Part shown: positions 1 through 5,754 of the stretch, one piece after another | Position numbering within the stretch: position 1 is the first letter of the stretch | Layout of the letters: each line of letters begins with the position of its first letter | From: Lachnospiraceae bacterium UBA7110 | Lineage (GTDB): Bacteria; Bacillota; Clostridia; Lachnospirales; Lachnospiraceae | Direction: 5' to 3' | NCBI GenBank assembly: GCA_002492295.1 | Contig: DKYC01000155.1 | Location: 1-7,804, forward strand | DNA: 7,804 nt | Made by a program: the position numbers and the translations under genes | The notes under the pieces: generated by a model | The model's database searches: none | What the model saw: the letters and a program-made list of their open reading frames with translations, nothing else | What the model was told of the DNA's origin: nothing

Positions 1-23
1 TTTATTGCAAAAATTCTATATAT

Positions 24-50
24 TGTTTGATTTGTTTGATTTATTTGAAT
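24..50. repeat. Short 9-bp tandem repeat across the spoIIM stop
   Basis: Three adjoining nine-base units lie on the plus strand: two identical copies of TGTTTGATT (24-32, 33-41) and a third with two changes (42-50). The array spans the spoIIM stop codon at 41-43. The DNA is very AT-rich, so this may be simple slippage with no function. Confidence 0.5.
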
Positions 51-715
51 AATAAAGCAATTTTTTTAATAATTTCTAGGTTGATATAAATTTCCGACAA
101 AATTCCGGTAAACCAAAGTGTAAAAATAACAATTGCTTTTTTAACTTTCGTAAATTTATTATGTGACCTGTTTTCCGTTATAACGCCGCAATTATGGTAA
201 GTCTTTTCGTCACCTTCCTGGTTTTTATGAAAAATCAGCAGAAATACCAAAATGAAAAATATGCCGTGCGGAACAAGAAGTGACGAGGAAAATAATAGCC
301 CTTTCAATCCATACTGGTATACCAGGGTAAACACCATAACCCCCATCTCAAATCCTCCCCAGCCGAGAATCGTGTAAGAAAAAAAAGATTTCAAAACGCT
401 CGTGGCACATACCAGCAAAAAAAACAGCTGCCCCAGCCGCTTATACATCACATACTCGAGCAGTCCCGCCTTATAAAAATCAAAGTCATGTAGCTTTGCG
501 ATACTGTCCGCCGACAGTACAGACGGAAAATATTGTCCGCCAATCAGCTTCATTCCTGATAAATAAAAAAATACCATCCCCAAACAGAAGCCTGTCAAAA
601 AAACAAGCACCCTGCTATCGGGCACAGCATTTTTATAGTATATTTTATGATATCTGACGCACTCATTCCCAGCACTGTTACCTGTATTGTCCACATTTTG
701 ATGAAATCTGTCCAT
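41..715 (-). CDS. spoIIM: Stage II sporulation protein M-like membrane protein (SpoIIM/DUF95)
   Basis: The 224-residue protein has five predicted membrane segments (about 36-52, 95-113, 115-134, 138-162 and 192-209), the layout and length expected of SpoIIM. Three features resemble the DUF95/SpoIIM family: the YGLKGLL stretch at 135-141, LLVPHGIF at 146-153 with its Pro-His-Gly, and the C-terminal TGILSEIYIN. In Bacillus SpoIIM works with SpoIID and SpoIIP, anchoring the peptidoglycan-degrading complex during engulfment of the forespore. The start at 715 has GGAG six bases upstream. Placement right after nudF agrees with the Bacillus order, in which spoIIM lies near xerD and fur. Overall similarity appears loose and the N-terminal 30 residues are polar and unrecognised. 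A generic DUF95 membrane protein is the alternative. The left edge of the window ends 40 nt after the stop. Confidence 0.75.
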   Translation of the reverse strand: MDRFHQNVDNTGNSAGNECVRYHKIYYKNAVPDSRVLVFLTGFCLGMVFFYLSGMKLIGGQYFPSVLSADSIAKLHDFDFYKAGLLEYVMYKRLGQLFFLLVCATSVLKSFFSYTILGWGGFEMGVMVFTLVYQYGLKGLLFSSSLLVPHGIFFILVFLLIFHKNQEGDEKTYHNCGVITENRSHNKFTKVKKAIVIFTLWFTGILSEIYINLEIIKKIALLFK

Positions 716-771
716 GAAGCACTCCGGTAAAAACCTTTCCTTACTCTAAGACTATGCTTCCGGCTGCGATA

Positions 772-1317
772 TCATTCATCTTTACCCCAATATTTATTTT
801 TATACGCAACAATCGCAGCAATGGTCTTGGAATCTTCTATCTCTCCGGCATAAATCATGTCCTCCAAAGTCAAAAGCTCGTAGGGTATAACATCCACGTA
901 TTCATCCTCGTCCAAATGCTGGGTCGTTTTCCTCAAATCGGTTGCGAGATAGATGTCTATTTTTTCATTACAGAATGCAACAGTCGTGCGGATTGTAATC
1001 AGTTTCTTAATCTTGCCGCATACATAACCTGTTTCCTCCTCAAGCTCCCTTGCCGCAGCATCTATTGTCGGCTCGTCCGGATTCAGCCCTCCTGCCGGAA
1101 TTTCCAATGTATAGCGGTCGAGTGCATTCCTGTACTGTCTTACCATAAGCAGTCTGCCGTCCTCCAAAACAGCGACAGCCGCCGCCGCACCATTATGTCC
1201 GACAAAGTCCCACACCGCAGTCTTCCCATCCGGCAGCTCAACGGTATCCTTATAATATTTCGTAATTGCCCCTTCACACTGGAGCTCCCTTTTTAATCTT
1301 TTCACTTCACCATTCAT
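772..1317 (-). CDS. nudF: Nudix hydrolase, probable ADP-ribose pyrophosphatase
   Basis: The 181-residue product contains a complete Nudix box at 76-98: G76, E82, then R90-E91-L92-x-E94-E95-x-G97. These residues bind the metal and the diphosphate. Upstream motifs AVAVLEDGRLLMVRQYR and LEIPAGGL are typical of ADP-ribose pyrophosphatases, which split ADP-ribose into AMP and ribose 5-phosphate, a housecleaning reaction in the cytoplasm. The substrate is inferred from family resemblance. The frame is open up to 1392, but that stretch encodes the rny terminator hairpin, so a start there is implausible. ATG 1317 has a good Shine-Dalgarno and gives the usual family length. No promoter is visible between the terminator and the gene. 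A spoIIM-like gene begins 56 nt after its stop, an arrangement also found in Bacillus. Confidence 0.9.
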   Translation of the reverse strand: MNGEVKRLKRELQCEGAITKYYKDTVELPDGKTAVWDFVGHNGAAAAVAVLEDGRLLMVRQYRNALDRYTLEIPAGGLNPDEPTIDAAARELEEETGYVCGKIKKLITIRTTVAFCNEKIDIYLATDLRKTTQHLDEDEYVDVIPYELLTLEDMIYAGEIEDSKTIAAIVAYKNKYWGKDE

Positions 1318-1326
1318 TTTTTCAAT

Positions 1327-1332
1327 TCCCTT
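1327..1332 (-). promoter_or_regulatory. Ribosome binding site that sets the nudF start
   Basis: AAGGGA on the minus strand stands nine bases before the ATG at 1317. It falls within the codons that would follow an alternative ATG at 1335, which has no ribosome binding site of its own, so it supports the shorter protein. Confidence 0.65.
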
Positions 1333-1342
1333 CATCACATCT

Positions 1343-1378
1343 AAAAACCGCCAAAATCCAGTCTGGATTTTGGCGGTT
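1343..1378 (-). terminator. Intrinsic terminator between rny and nudF
   Basis: A perfect 15-pair inverted repeat (1346-1360 with 1364-1378) encloses a three-base loop; the GC block is CCGCC/GGCGG. On the minus strand the stem ends in UUUUU (1347-1343). The stem begins about 20 nt after the rny stop. It ends about 10 nt before the ribosome binding site of the next gene, so it should stop most rny transcripts and could control nudF by read-through. Confidence 0.92.
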
Positions 1379-1397
1379 CTTGTAATGCCCATTTAAA

Positions 1398-2939
1398 TTA
1401 TTTAGCGTACTCAACGACGCGGGATTCCCTGATTACATTTACCTTTATCTGTCCCGGATATTCAAGCTCTGCTTCAATCTGCTTAGATATATCACGCGCC
1501 AAAAGTATCATGTCCGAATCACTAATCTGCTCAGGAACTACCATAACACGAACCTCTCTACCCGCCTGAATAGCAAAAGATTTATCGACACCTTTAAAAT
1601 TGTTGGTTATTTCTTCTAATTGTTTTAATCTTGTTGTATATGTTTCGAGCGTTTCACGTCTTGCCCCTGGCCTTGCGGCAGAGATTGTATCGGCTGCCTG
1701 AACCAGACAGGCAATCAACGACTGTGCCTCAACATCCCCATGATGTGACTCAACAGCATTGATAACAACCGCCGACTCTTTGTATTTCTTACAAAGCTCT
1801 GCACCAAGCTGAATATGTGAACCCTCCATTTCATGGTCTACCGCTTTACCGATGTCATGAAGCAAGCCTGCCCTCTTTGCCATTCTCACATCAAGTCCCA
1901 TCTCCGCTGCCAAAAGCCCTGTGAGATGTGCAACCTCAATGGAATGCTTTAATGCGTTCTGACCGTAGCTTGTTCTGAATCTCATCTTGCCGAGAAGCTT
2001 TACTAATTCCGGATGGATACCGTGTACACCCACCTCAAGGGTAGCTGCCTCACCTTCCTCCTTAATCATCACTTCAACTTCTCTTTGGGCCTTTTCGACC
2101 ATTTCCTCAATCCTTGCAGGATGTATCCGTCCATCTACAATCAGTTTTTCAAGCGCTATTCTTGCGATTTCCCTTCGAATCGGATCGAATCCGGAAAGAA
2201 TAACTGCCTCGGGAGTATCATCAATAATAAGCTCGACACCCGTAAGGGTTTCAAGCGTCCTGATATTTCTTCCCTCTCTGCCGATAATACGTCCCTTCAT
2301 CTCATCATTCGGAAGTTGGACAACTGATATTGTCGTTTCGGATACATGGTCGGCAGCACACTTTTGGATTGCCGTGACAACATACTCTTTTGCCTTTTTG
2401 TCAGCCTCCTCCTTTGCCCTGCTTTCCATTTCCTTAATCATCACTGCAGTTTCATGTTTTACTTCGTCTTCAACAATTTTTAATAAATGCTCTTTTGCCT
2501 GTTCAGAGGTTAAACCTGAAATTCGTTCCAGTTCCTGTACCCGTTCTTCGCTGAGCCTTGCAACAACTTCTCTCTGTTTTGCAAGTTCTTCTTCCCGCGC
2601 AGTCAGACCCGCTTCCTTCTTCTCAAGGGAATCGGCCTTCTTATCAACGCTCTCTTCCTTCTGCTGCACTCTTCTCTCATAGCGCTGGGCTTCCGCCCTG
2701 CGCTCCTTGATTTCCTTGTCAAGTTCATTCTTAGTCCGGATTGATTCTTCCTTGACTTCAAGAAGTCCTTCACGTTTTTTCGTTTCAGCAGTTTTCAGTG
2801 CTTCGTCAATAATTTCCCTTGCCTTATCCTCTGCATTTCCAATTGTCGTTTCTATGTTTTTCTTATAATTGGAGCAGTAAATAAGACAGCCTGCCACACA
2901 GATAGCAATAAGAACGAATGCTATTATCATCCATAGCAT
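1398..2939 (-). CDS. rny: Ribonuclease Y
   Basis: RNase Y is the membrane-anchored endoribonuclease that starts bulk mRNA decay in many Firmicutes. From the ATG at 2939 the product is 513 residues, close to the 520 of B. subtilis. It has a single N-terminal membrane segment (about 2-22) and a highly charged Glu/Lys/Arg coiled coil (about 30-195). A KH domain carries the G-R-E-G loop at 220-223 (GRIIGREGRNIR). The HD phosphohydrolase domain has H332 (KHSIEVAHL) and H361-D362 (LLHDIGKAVDH), with metal-binding residues intact. The ATG at 2963 would add eight residues, but the only good Shine-Dalgarno lies between the two starts. The gene has its own promoter and leader, and a strong terminator about 20 nt past the stop. 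Confidence 0.96.
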   Translation of the reverse strand: MLWMIIAFVLIAICVAGCLIYCSNYKKNIETTIGNAEDKAREIIDEALKTAETKKREGLLEVKEESIRTKNELDKEIKERRAEAQRYERRVQQKEESVDKKADSLEKKEAGLTAREEELAKQREVVARLSEERVQELERISGLTSEQAKEHLLKIVEDEVKHETAVMIKEMESRAKEEADKKAKEYVVTAIQKCAADHVSETTISVVQLPNDEMKGRIIGREGRNIRTLETLTGVELIIDDTPEAVILSGFDPIRREIARIALEKLIVDGRIHPARIEEMVEKAQREVEVMIKEEGEAATLEVGVHGIHPELVKLLGKMRFRTSYGQNALKHSIEVAHLTGLLAAEMGLDVRMAKRAGLLHDIGKAVDHEMEGSHIQLGAELCKKYKESAVVINAVESHHGDVEAQSLIACLVQAADTISAARPGARRETLETYTTRLKQLEEITNNFKGVDKSFAIQAGREVRVMVVPEQISDSDMILLARDISKQIEAELEYPGQIKVNVIRESRVVEYAK

Positions 2940-3081
2940 GTACAGGAGCACCTCCTTACTCATATTAAATTTTCATTGTACAATCTCAAGCGGCACATCC
3001 GGCGATGCTTTGACCGGCTGCACCGACCGCATATTCTTCAAATGCGCACCGTGCGCAAGAATTAGATGCTGATATTACAAC
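2940..3081 (-). other. Structured 5' leader of rny (two hairpins)
   Basis: The predicted rny leader contains two G+C-rich inverted repeats in otherwise AT-rich DNA. The first is a perfect palindrome at 3043-3057 (TGCGCAC-G-GTGCGCA), about 24 nt after the predicted start. It can form a six-pair stem with a three-base loop, or serve as a dyad operator. The second, 2991-3025, folds only as minus-strand RNA. Seven pairs (two of them G-U) join 3025-3019 to 2991-2997, then after a G-A mismatch CCGG (3017-3014) pairs with CCGG (2999-3002). Pairing through G-U, which fails on the other strand, hints that structure is kept at the RNA level. No known riboswitch class is recognised. Confidence 0.5.
2949..2957 (-). 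promoter_or_regulatory. Ribosome binding site that sets the rny start
   Basis: AAGGAGGTG on the minus strand is a near-perfect Shine-Dalgarno, nine bases before the ATG at 2939. It lies inside the longer open frame that begins with the ATG at 2963, and no Shine-Dalgarno precedes that upstream ATG. It therefore favours the downstream start. Confidence 0.8.
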
Positions 3082-3087
3082 ACTTCA

Positions 3088-3116
3088 ATTTTACCCTTTT
3101 CATGTTTCTGTGTCAA
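3088..3116 (-). promoter_or_regulatory. Predicted sigma-A promoter of rny
   Basis: On the minus strand a perfect -35 TTGACA (3111-3116) is separated by exactly 17 bases from TAAAAT (3088-3093), a 5 of 6 match to the -10 consensus. Transcription would start near 3081 and give an untranslated leader of about 140 nt before rny. It is the best-matching promoter in the window and separates rny from recA-recX. Confidence 0.8.
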
Positions 3117-3156
3117 GTGTTATCATGAATATCACGTACAAGAAATTTGTGCAGAT

Positions 3157-3771
3157 TTACTCATATAATCCAACCGCTTTGTTTATTTTATCCGATGAAA
3201 AGCCCTTTCTGTACAAAAATGCCGCAATTTTCCGACGTTCCTCAAGAGTAGAATCGTTTTTATGGTAATGTTTTTTTTCCAGAAGTTTTCTGATTAATTC
3301 CTCTTCATCCATGAGAAAATGGTTTTCCTCACACTGCACATACGCATTTTCAATATCCTGTTTTGAAACCCCCTTCTTTAACAGCTCATTTACAATCTGT
3401 CTTTTGCTTTTCGTACTTCCCGCATATTTAATAAATGCCGCCGCATACCTTACATCATCTATGTATCCGTAGGAAGCGGTATATTCCAACGCGTTCTCTA
3501 TCACGGTTTCCGGATAAAAACCCTGCTTTAACTTGCCTGCAAGCTGGTGCTTTGTGTAGTCACGGCTCTTTAACAGATTAAGGCAACGCAGTCTTGCCCT
3601 TTTTACGAGCAGTTCTTCCATAATATGGCAAAAACTCTCCTCGGAAAGCTCTTTGTCTTTTTTGATATTCATTTTTCCGATTTCACTCTTGTAAAGCACA
3701 AATGCGGCTTCATTATCCACAAAGATTCTCGACCTTGTTTTTGATAGCTCCACAATATCCGTAACTGTCAT
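3157..3771 (-). CDS. recX: Regulatory protein RecX
   Basis: RecX binds RecA filaments and modulates recombinase activity. The 204-residue product has the helical RecX repeats: ARLRCLNLLKSRDYTKHQLAGKL, then GYIDDVRYAAAFIKY and KSKRQIVNELLKKGV, which are the family's characteristic stretches. A third, more degenerate repeat follows, ending in RRKIAAFLYRKGFSSDKI. The N-terminal 60 residues are a variable beta-rich extension common in Firmicutes RecX. The ATG at 3771 is the first possible in-frame start after an in-frame stop; the purine-rich GAAAAGG before it is rather close, so translation may depend partly on ribosomes finishing recA 27 nt upstream. No clear terminator follows; the rny promoter begins about 40 nt after the stop. 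Position right after recA strongly supports the call. Confidence 0.93.
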   Translation of the reverse strand: MTVTDIVELSKTRSRIFVDNEAAFVLYKSEIGKMNIKKDKELSEESFCHIMEELLVKRARLRCLNLLKSRDYTKHQLAGKLKQGFYPETVIENALEYTASYGYIDDVRYAAAFIKYAGSTKSKRQIVNELLKKGVSKQDIENAYVQCEENHFLMDEEELIRKLLEKKHYHKNDSTLEERRKIAAFLYRKGFSSDKINKAVGLYE

Positions 3772-3798
3772 TGCCTTTTCACTTCTACTCTATTATTT

Positions 3799-4899
3799 CT
3801 ATTCTGTTATTCCTGCTATTTCCGCTGCCTTTTCCGCTGCTTTTGCACTCTTTGCCTTTGGTTTTGCCGTTTCTTCTTCCGGCTGAAGCGTGCTGCCTGA
3901 CGTCCCCTGCAGTCCGAAATGCTCCCGTACCTTTGTCTCAATTTCACTGCAGACATCAGGATGCTCTTTCAGATACTGCTTGGCATTCTCTCTGCCCTGA
4001 CCGATTTTATTCCCCCCATAGGCATACCATGCACCGCTCTTGTTTACAATATTCTCATTTGCAGCCAAATCAAGGATATCCCCCTCCGCCGAAATTCCCT
4101 CTCCGAACATAATATCAAACTCTGCTTCCTTAAACGGAGGCGCAATTTTATTTTTAACAACCTTAACCCTTGTCCGGTTTCCCATGACCTCGCCGCTCTG
4201 CTTTAATGATTCAATTCTTCTGACATCCAGCCGCACTGACGAATAAAATTTAAGGGCGCGTCCGCCTGTTGTCGTTTCAGAATTTCCAAACATAATACCC
4301 ACTTTTTCACGAAGCTGGTTTATAAAGATAACCGTGCAGTTTGATTTGCTGATAACGGCAGTCAGCTTCCGCAAAGCCTGCGACATCAGTCTTGCCTGCA
4401 GTCCCACATGGGAATCACCCATATCACCGTCAATTTCTGCCTTTGGCACAAGGGCGGCAACGGAATCCACTACCACAATATCAATCGCACCGGAACGCAC
4501 CATCGTTTCCGTAATCTCAAGCGCCTGTTCGCCGTTATCCGGCTGCGATATGTATAAATTGTCCACATCCACACCGATATTTTTTGCATAGACAGGGTCA
4601 AGCGCATGCTCTGCATCAATAAACCCTGCAATCCCGCCTCTTTTTTGCACCTCCGCAATCATATGCAGGGTAACCGTCGTTTTACCGGATGACTCCGGTC
4701 CGTAGATTTCAACAATCCTTCCCTTCGGTATACCTCCAAGCCCAAGCGCAATATCTAAACTAAGGGAGCCGGTCGGGATGGTTTCCACATTCATCTGCGC
4801 GCTCGGATCGCCAAGCTTCATGACCGCGCCCTTTCCATATTGTCTTTCTATCTGAGAAAGTGCGGCTTCCAATGCCTTTAATTTTTCTTCTTTTTCCAT
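3799..4899 (-). CDS. recA: Recombinase RecA
   Basis: RecA forms filaments on single-stranded DNA, drives homologous strand exchange using ATP, and stimulates LexA self-cleavage in the SOS response. The 366 residues carry Walker A GPESSGKT at 67-74, Walker B-like IDIVVVDSVAAL near 140-150, the L1 region MGDSHVGLQARLMSQALR, the INQLREKVG segment and L2 with FGNSETTTGGRALKFY. All are intact. The C-terminal tail of about 25 residues is Lys/Ala rich (KPKAKSAKAAEKAAE), unlike the acidic tail of E. coli RecA. The ATG at 4899 has AAGGAG (4911-4916) 11 bases upstream. recX follows after 27 nt, so the two are probably co-transcribed from the SOS-type promoter described above. This is one of the surest calls in the window. 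Confidence 0.98.
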   Translation of the reverse strand: MEKEEKLKALEAALSQIERQYGKGAVMKLGDPSAQMNVETIPTGSLSLDIALGLGGIPKGRIVEIYGPESSGKTTVTLHMIAEVQKRGGIAGFIDAEHALDPVYAKNIGVDVDNLYISQPDNGEQALEITETMVRSGAIDIVVVDSVAALVPKAEIDGDMGDSHVGLQARLMSQALRKLTAVISKSNCTVIFINQLREKVGIMFGNSETTTGGRALKFYSSVRLDVRRIESLKQSGEVMGNRTRVKVVKNKIAPPFKEAEFDIMFGEGISAEGDILDLAANENIVNKSGAWYAYGGNKIGQGRENAKQYLKEHPDVCSEIETKVREHFGLQGTSGSTLQPEEETAKPKAKSAKAAEKAAEIAGITE

Positions 4900-4942
4900 T
4901 CTGGTTTTTGCTCCTTTTTCTTCTTTTATCCACCGTTTGTTC

Positions 4943-4956
4943 GGAACAGATGTTTT
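4943..4956 (-). promoter_or_regulatory. Candidate LexA box 2 of recA (weaker)
   Basis: The minus-strand site AAAACATCTGTTCC keeps the AAC-N4-GTTC core and matches about 10 of 14 positions of the Gram-positive LexA consensus. It sits just downstream of the predicted transcription start, 15 bases from box 1. It could be a second operator that strengthens repression, or chance similarity in AT-rich DNA. Confidence 0.45.
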
Positions 4957-4966
4957 ATTTATATAT

Positions 4967-4995
4967 ACTTTAAAACATTAGTTCGGATTTGTCAA
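4967..4995 (-). promoter_or_regulatory. Predicted sigma-A promoter of recA-recX
   Basis: On the minus strand a perfect -35 TTGACA (4990-4995) is followed after exactly 17 bases by TAAAGT (4967-4972), a 4 of 6 match to the -10 consensus. Transcription would start near 4960, giving a leader of about 60 nt before the recA ATG. A candidate LexA box lies within the spacer, as expected for a repressible SOS promoter. The rest of the 279-nt gap between recA and pgsA holds the pgsA terminator and AT-rich DNA with no supported gene. Confidence 0.75.
4972..4985 (-). promoter_or_regulatory. Candidate LexA box 1 of recA
   Basis: The minus-strand site CGAACTAATGTTTT resembles the Gram-positive LexA (DinR) consensus CGAACRNRYGTTYG, differing only at one inner position and the last base. 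It lies between the -35 and -10 hexamers of the recA promoter, where bound LexA would block RNA polymerase. Sequence match and location support it; binding is inferred. Confidence 0.72.
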
Positions 4996-5130
4996 TATCT
5001 TTTCATGAAAAAACACAGATACGGCTGCCACTACTTAAATTACCATAATCCGTATACCAAAACAAGTGCGATTTTTGACATTTCAAGACACATTGTATTT
5101 TATTTCATACAATTTCATACCCCTGTACGT

Positions 5131-5162
5131 AAAAAAAGCAGGTGCGTATATCCACCTGCTTT
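5131..5162 (-). terminator. Intrinsic terminator after pgsA
   Basis: An inverted repeat pairs AGCAGGTG (5137-5144) with CACCTGCT (5153-5160) around an eight-base loop, and A-T pairs extend the stem to 5135 and 5162. Read on the minus strand it ends in seven U residues (5131-5137), the classic Rho-independent form, 17 nt beyond the pgsA stop. On the plus strand the stem is followed by TTTCTTT, so it may also work weakly in that direction. Confidence 0.88.
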
Positions 5163-5178
5163 CTTTCATCCCCGCTTT

Positions 5179-5754
5179 TTAAATATCCCCGTTCAGCAGA
5201 ACGCTCTTATTTTTCACAAGATAATCCACCAAAGACACCACTGTAAGCACCACCGCAATCCACATGACAACCTGGGTCAGGACTGCCAGGGCATCTATAT
5301 TTGCAATCATCAGACAGACCATTACCATTTGGAAGGTTGTCTTAAATTTTCCCCAGTAACTTGCCGCTATGACAATGCGGTTATCCGCCGCTACAAGGCG
5401 GAAGCCACTGATAATAAATTCCCTGCTGATAATGATAATCACAATCCATGCCGGAATTCTTTGCAACTCAATCAGACAGATCAGTGCTGCACAGACAAGC
5501 AGTTTATCGGCAAGAGGATCCATAAACTTTCCAAAATTTGTCACAAGATTATATTTTCTTGCAATCTTTCCGTCAAGCAGGTCCGTAAGGCTCGCAATAA
5601 TAAAAATCCCAAGCGAAATATAGTCCGTGTACTCCAAAATGCCTCCGAAAACCGCCATAAACCATTCCCACTGCAGCGAACCGCCAAGCAGCAAAAGCAC
5701 AAACGGAACAATCAGAATTACTCTGAAAACAGTCAGTTTATTCGGTAAATTCAT
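5179..5754 (-). CDS. pgsA: CDP-diacylglycerol--glycerol-3-phosphate 3-phosphatidyltransferase
   Basis: This membrane enzyme makes phosphatidylglycerol phosphate from CDP-diacylglycerol and glycerol 3-phosphate, the committed step to phosphatidylglycerol and cardiolipin. The 191-residue protein starts NLPNKLTVFRVILIP-like after Met, typical of PgsA. It contains the complete CDP-alcohol phosphotransferase motif: D58, D61-G62, A65-R66, G75, D79 and D83. Several hydrophobic segments follow (about 10-25, 45-60, 90-110, 145-185). A TTG two codons upstream could also open the frame, but the AGGAG at about 5764-5768 is nine bases from the ATG at 5754 and only three from the TTG, so I choose ATG. It overlaps the end of rimO by 17 nt, which suggests translational coupling. 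A terminator follows it, making it the last gene of its operon. Confidence 0.95.
   Translation of the reverse strand: MNLPNKLTVFRVILIVPFVLLLLGGSLQWEWFMAVFGGILEYTDYISLGIFIIASLTDLLDGKIARKYNLVTNFGKFMDPLADKLLVCAALICLIELQRIPAWIVIIIISREFIISGFRLVAADNRIVIAASYWGKFKTTFQMVMVCLMIANIDALAVLTQVVMWIAVVLTVVSLVDYLVKNKSVLLNGDI

Noticed and set aside
749..773. Sigma-E-like promoter before the spoIIM-like gene (CATAGTCT with an upstream ATAT on the minus strand)
   Set aside because: The -10-like CATA-NNN-T is suggestive, but the -35 match is poor and the spacing about 13 bases looks short. Such short motifs arise easily by chance; it would need start-site mapping during sporulation.
754..1296. Plus-strand open frame of 180 codons opposite nudF
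   Set aside because: Antisense shadow of a gene with a complete Nudix box; no supporting motif, promoter or ribosome site.
1318..1392. Extended N-terminus for the Nudix protein
   Set aside because: This stretch encodes the rny terminator hairpin; a terminator within a coding region is unlikely and the start at 1317 gives the normal family length.
1987..2682. Long plus-strand open frame (231 codons) opposite rny
   Set aside because: It is antisense to the rny coiled coil and KH region; its Ser/Phe/Leu-rich composition is what the reverse complement of Glu/Lys-rich codons gives, and no Shine-Dalgarno or known motif was seen.
3117..3156. Terminator after recX
   Set aside because: Only a weak AT-rich dyad (around TGATATTCATGATA) is present, without a stable stem or a U tract.
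5005..5748. Plus-strand open frame of 247 codons running from the recA upstream region across pgsA
   Set aside because: It crosses a terminator and lies antisense to a certain gene; the His/Asn/Lys/Cys-rich product has no recognisable motif and the ATG lacks a ribosome binding site.
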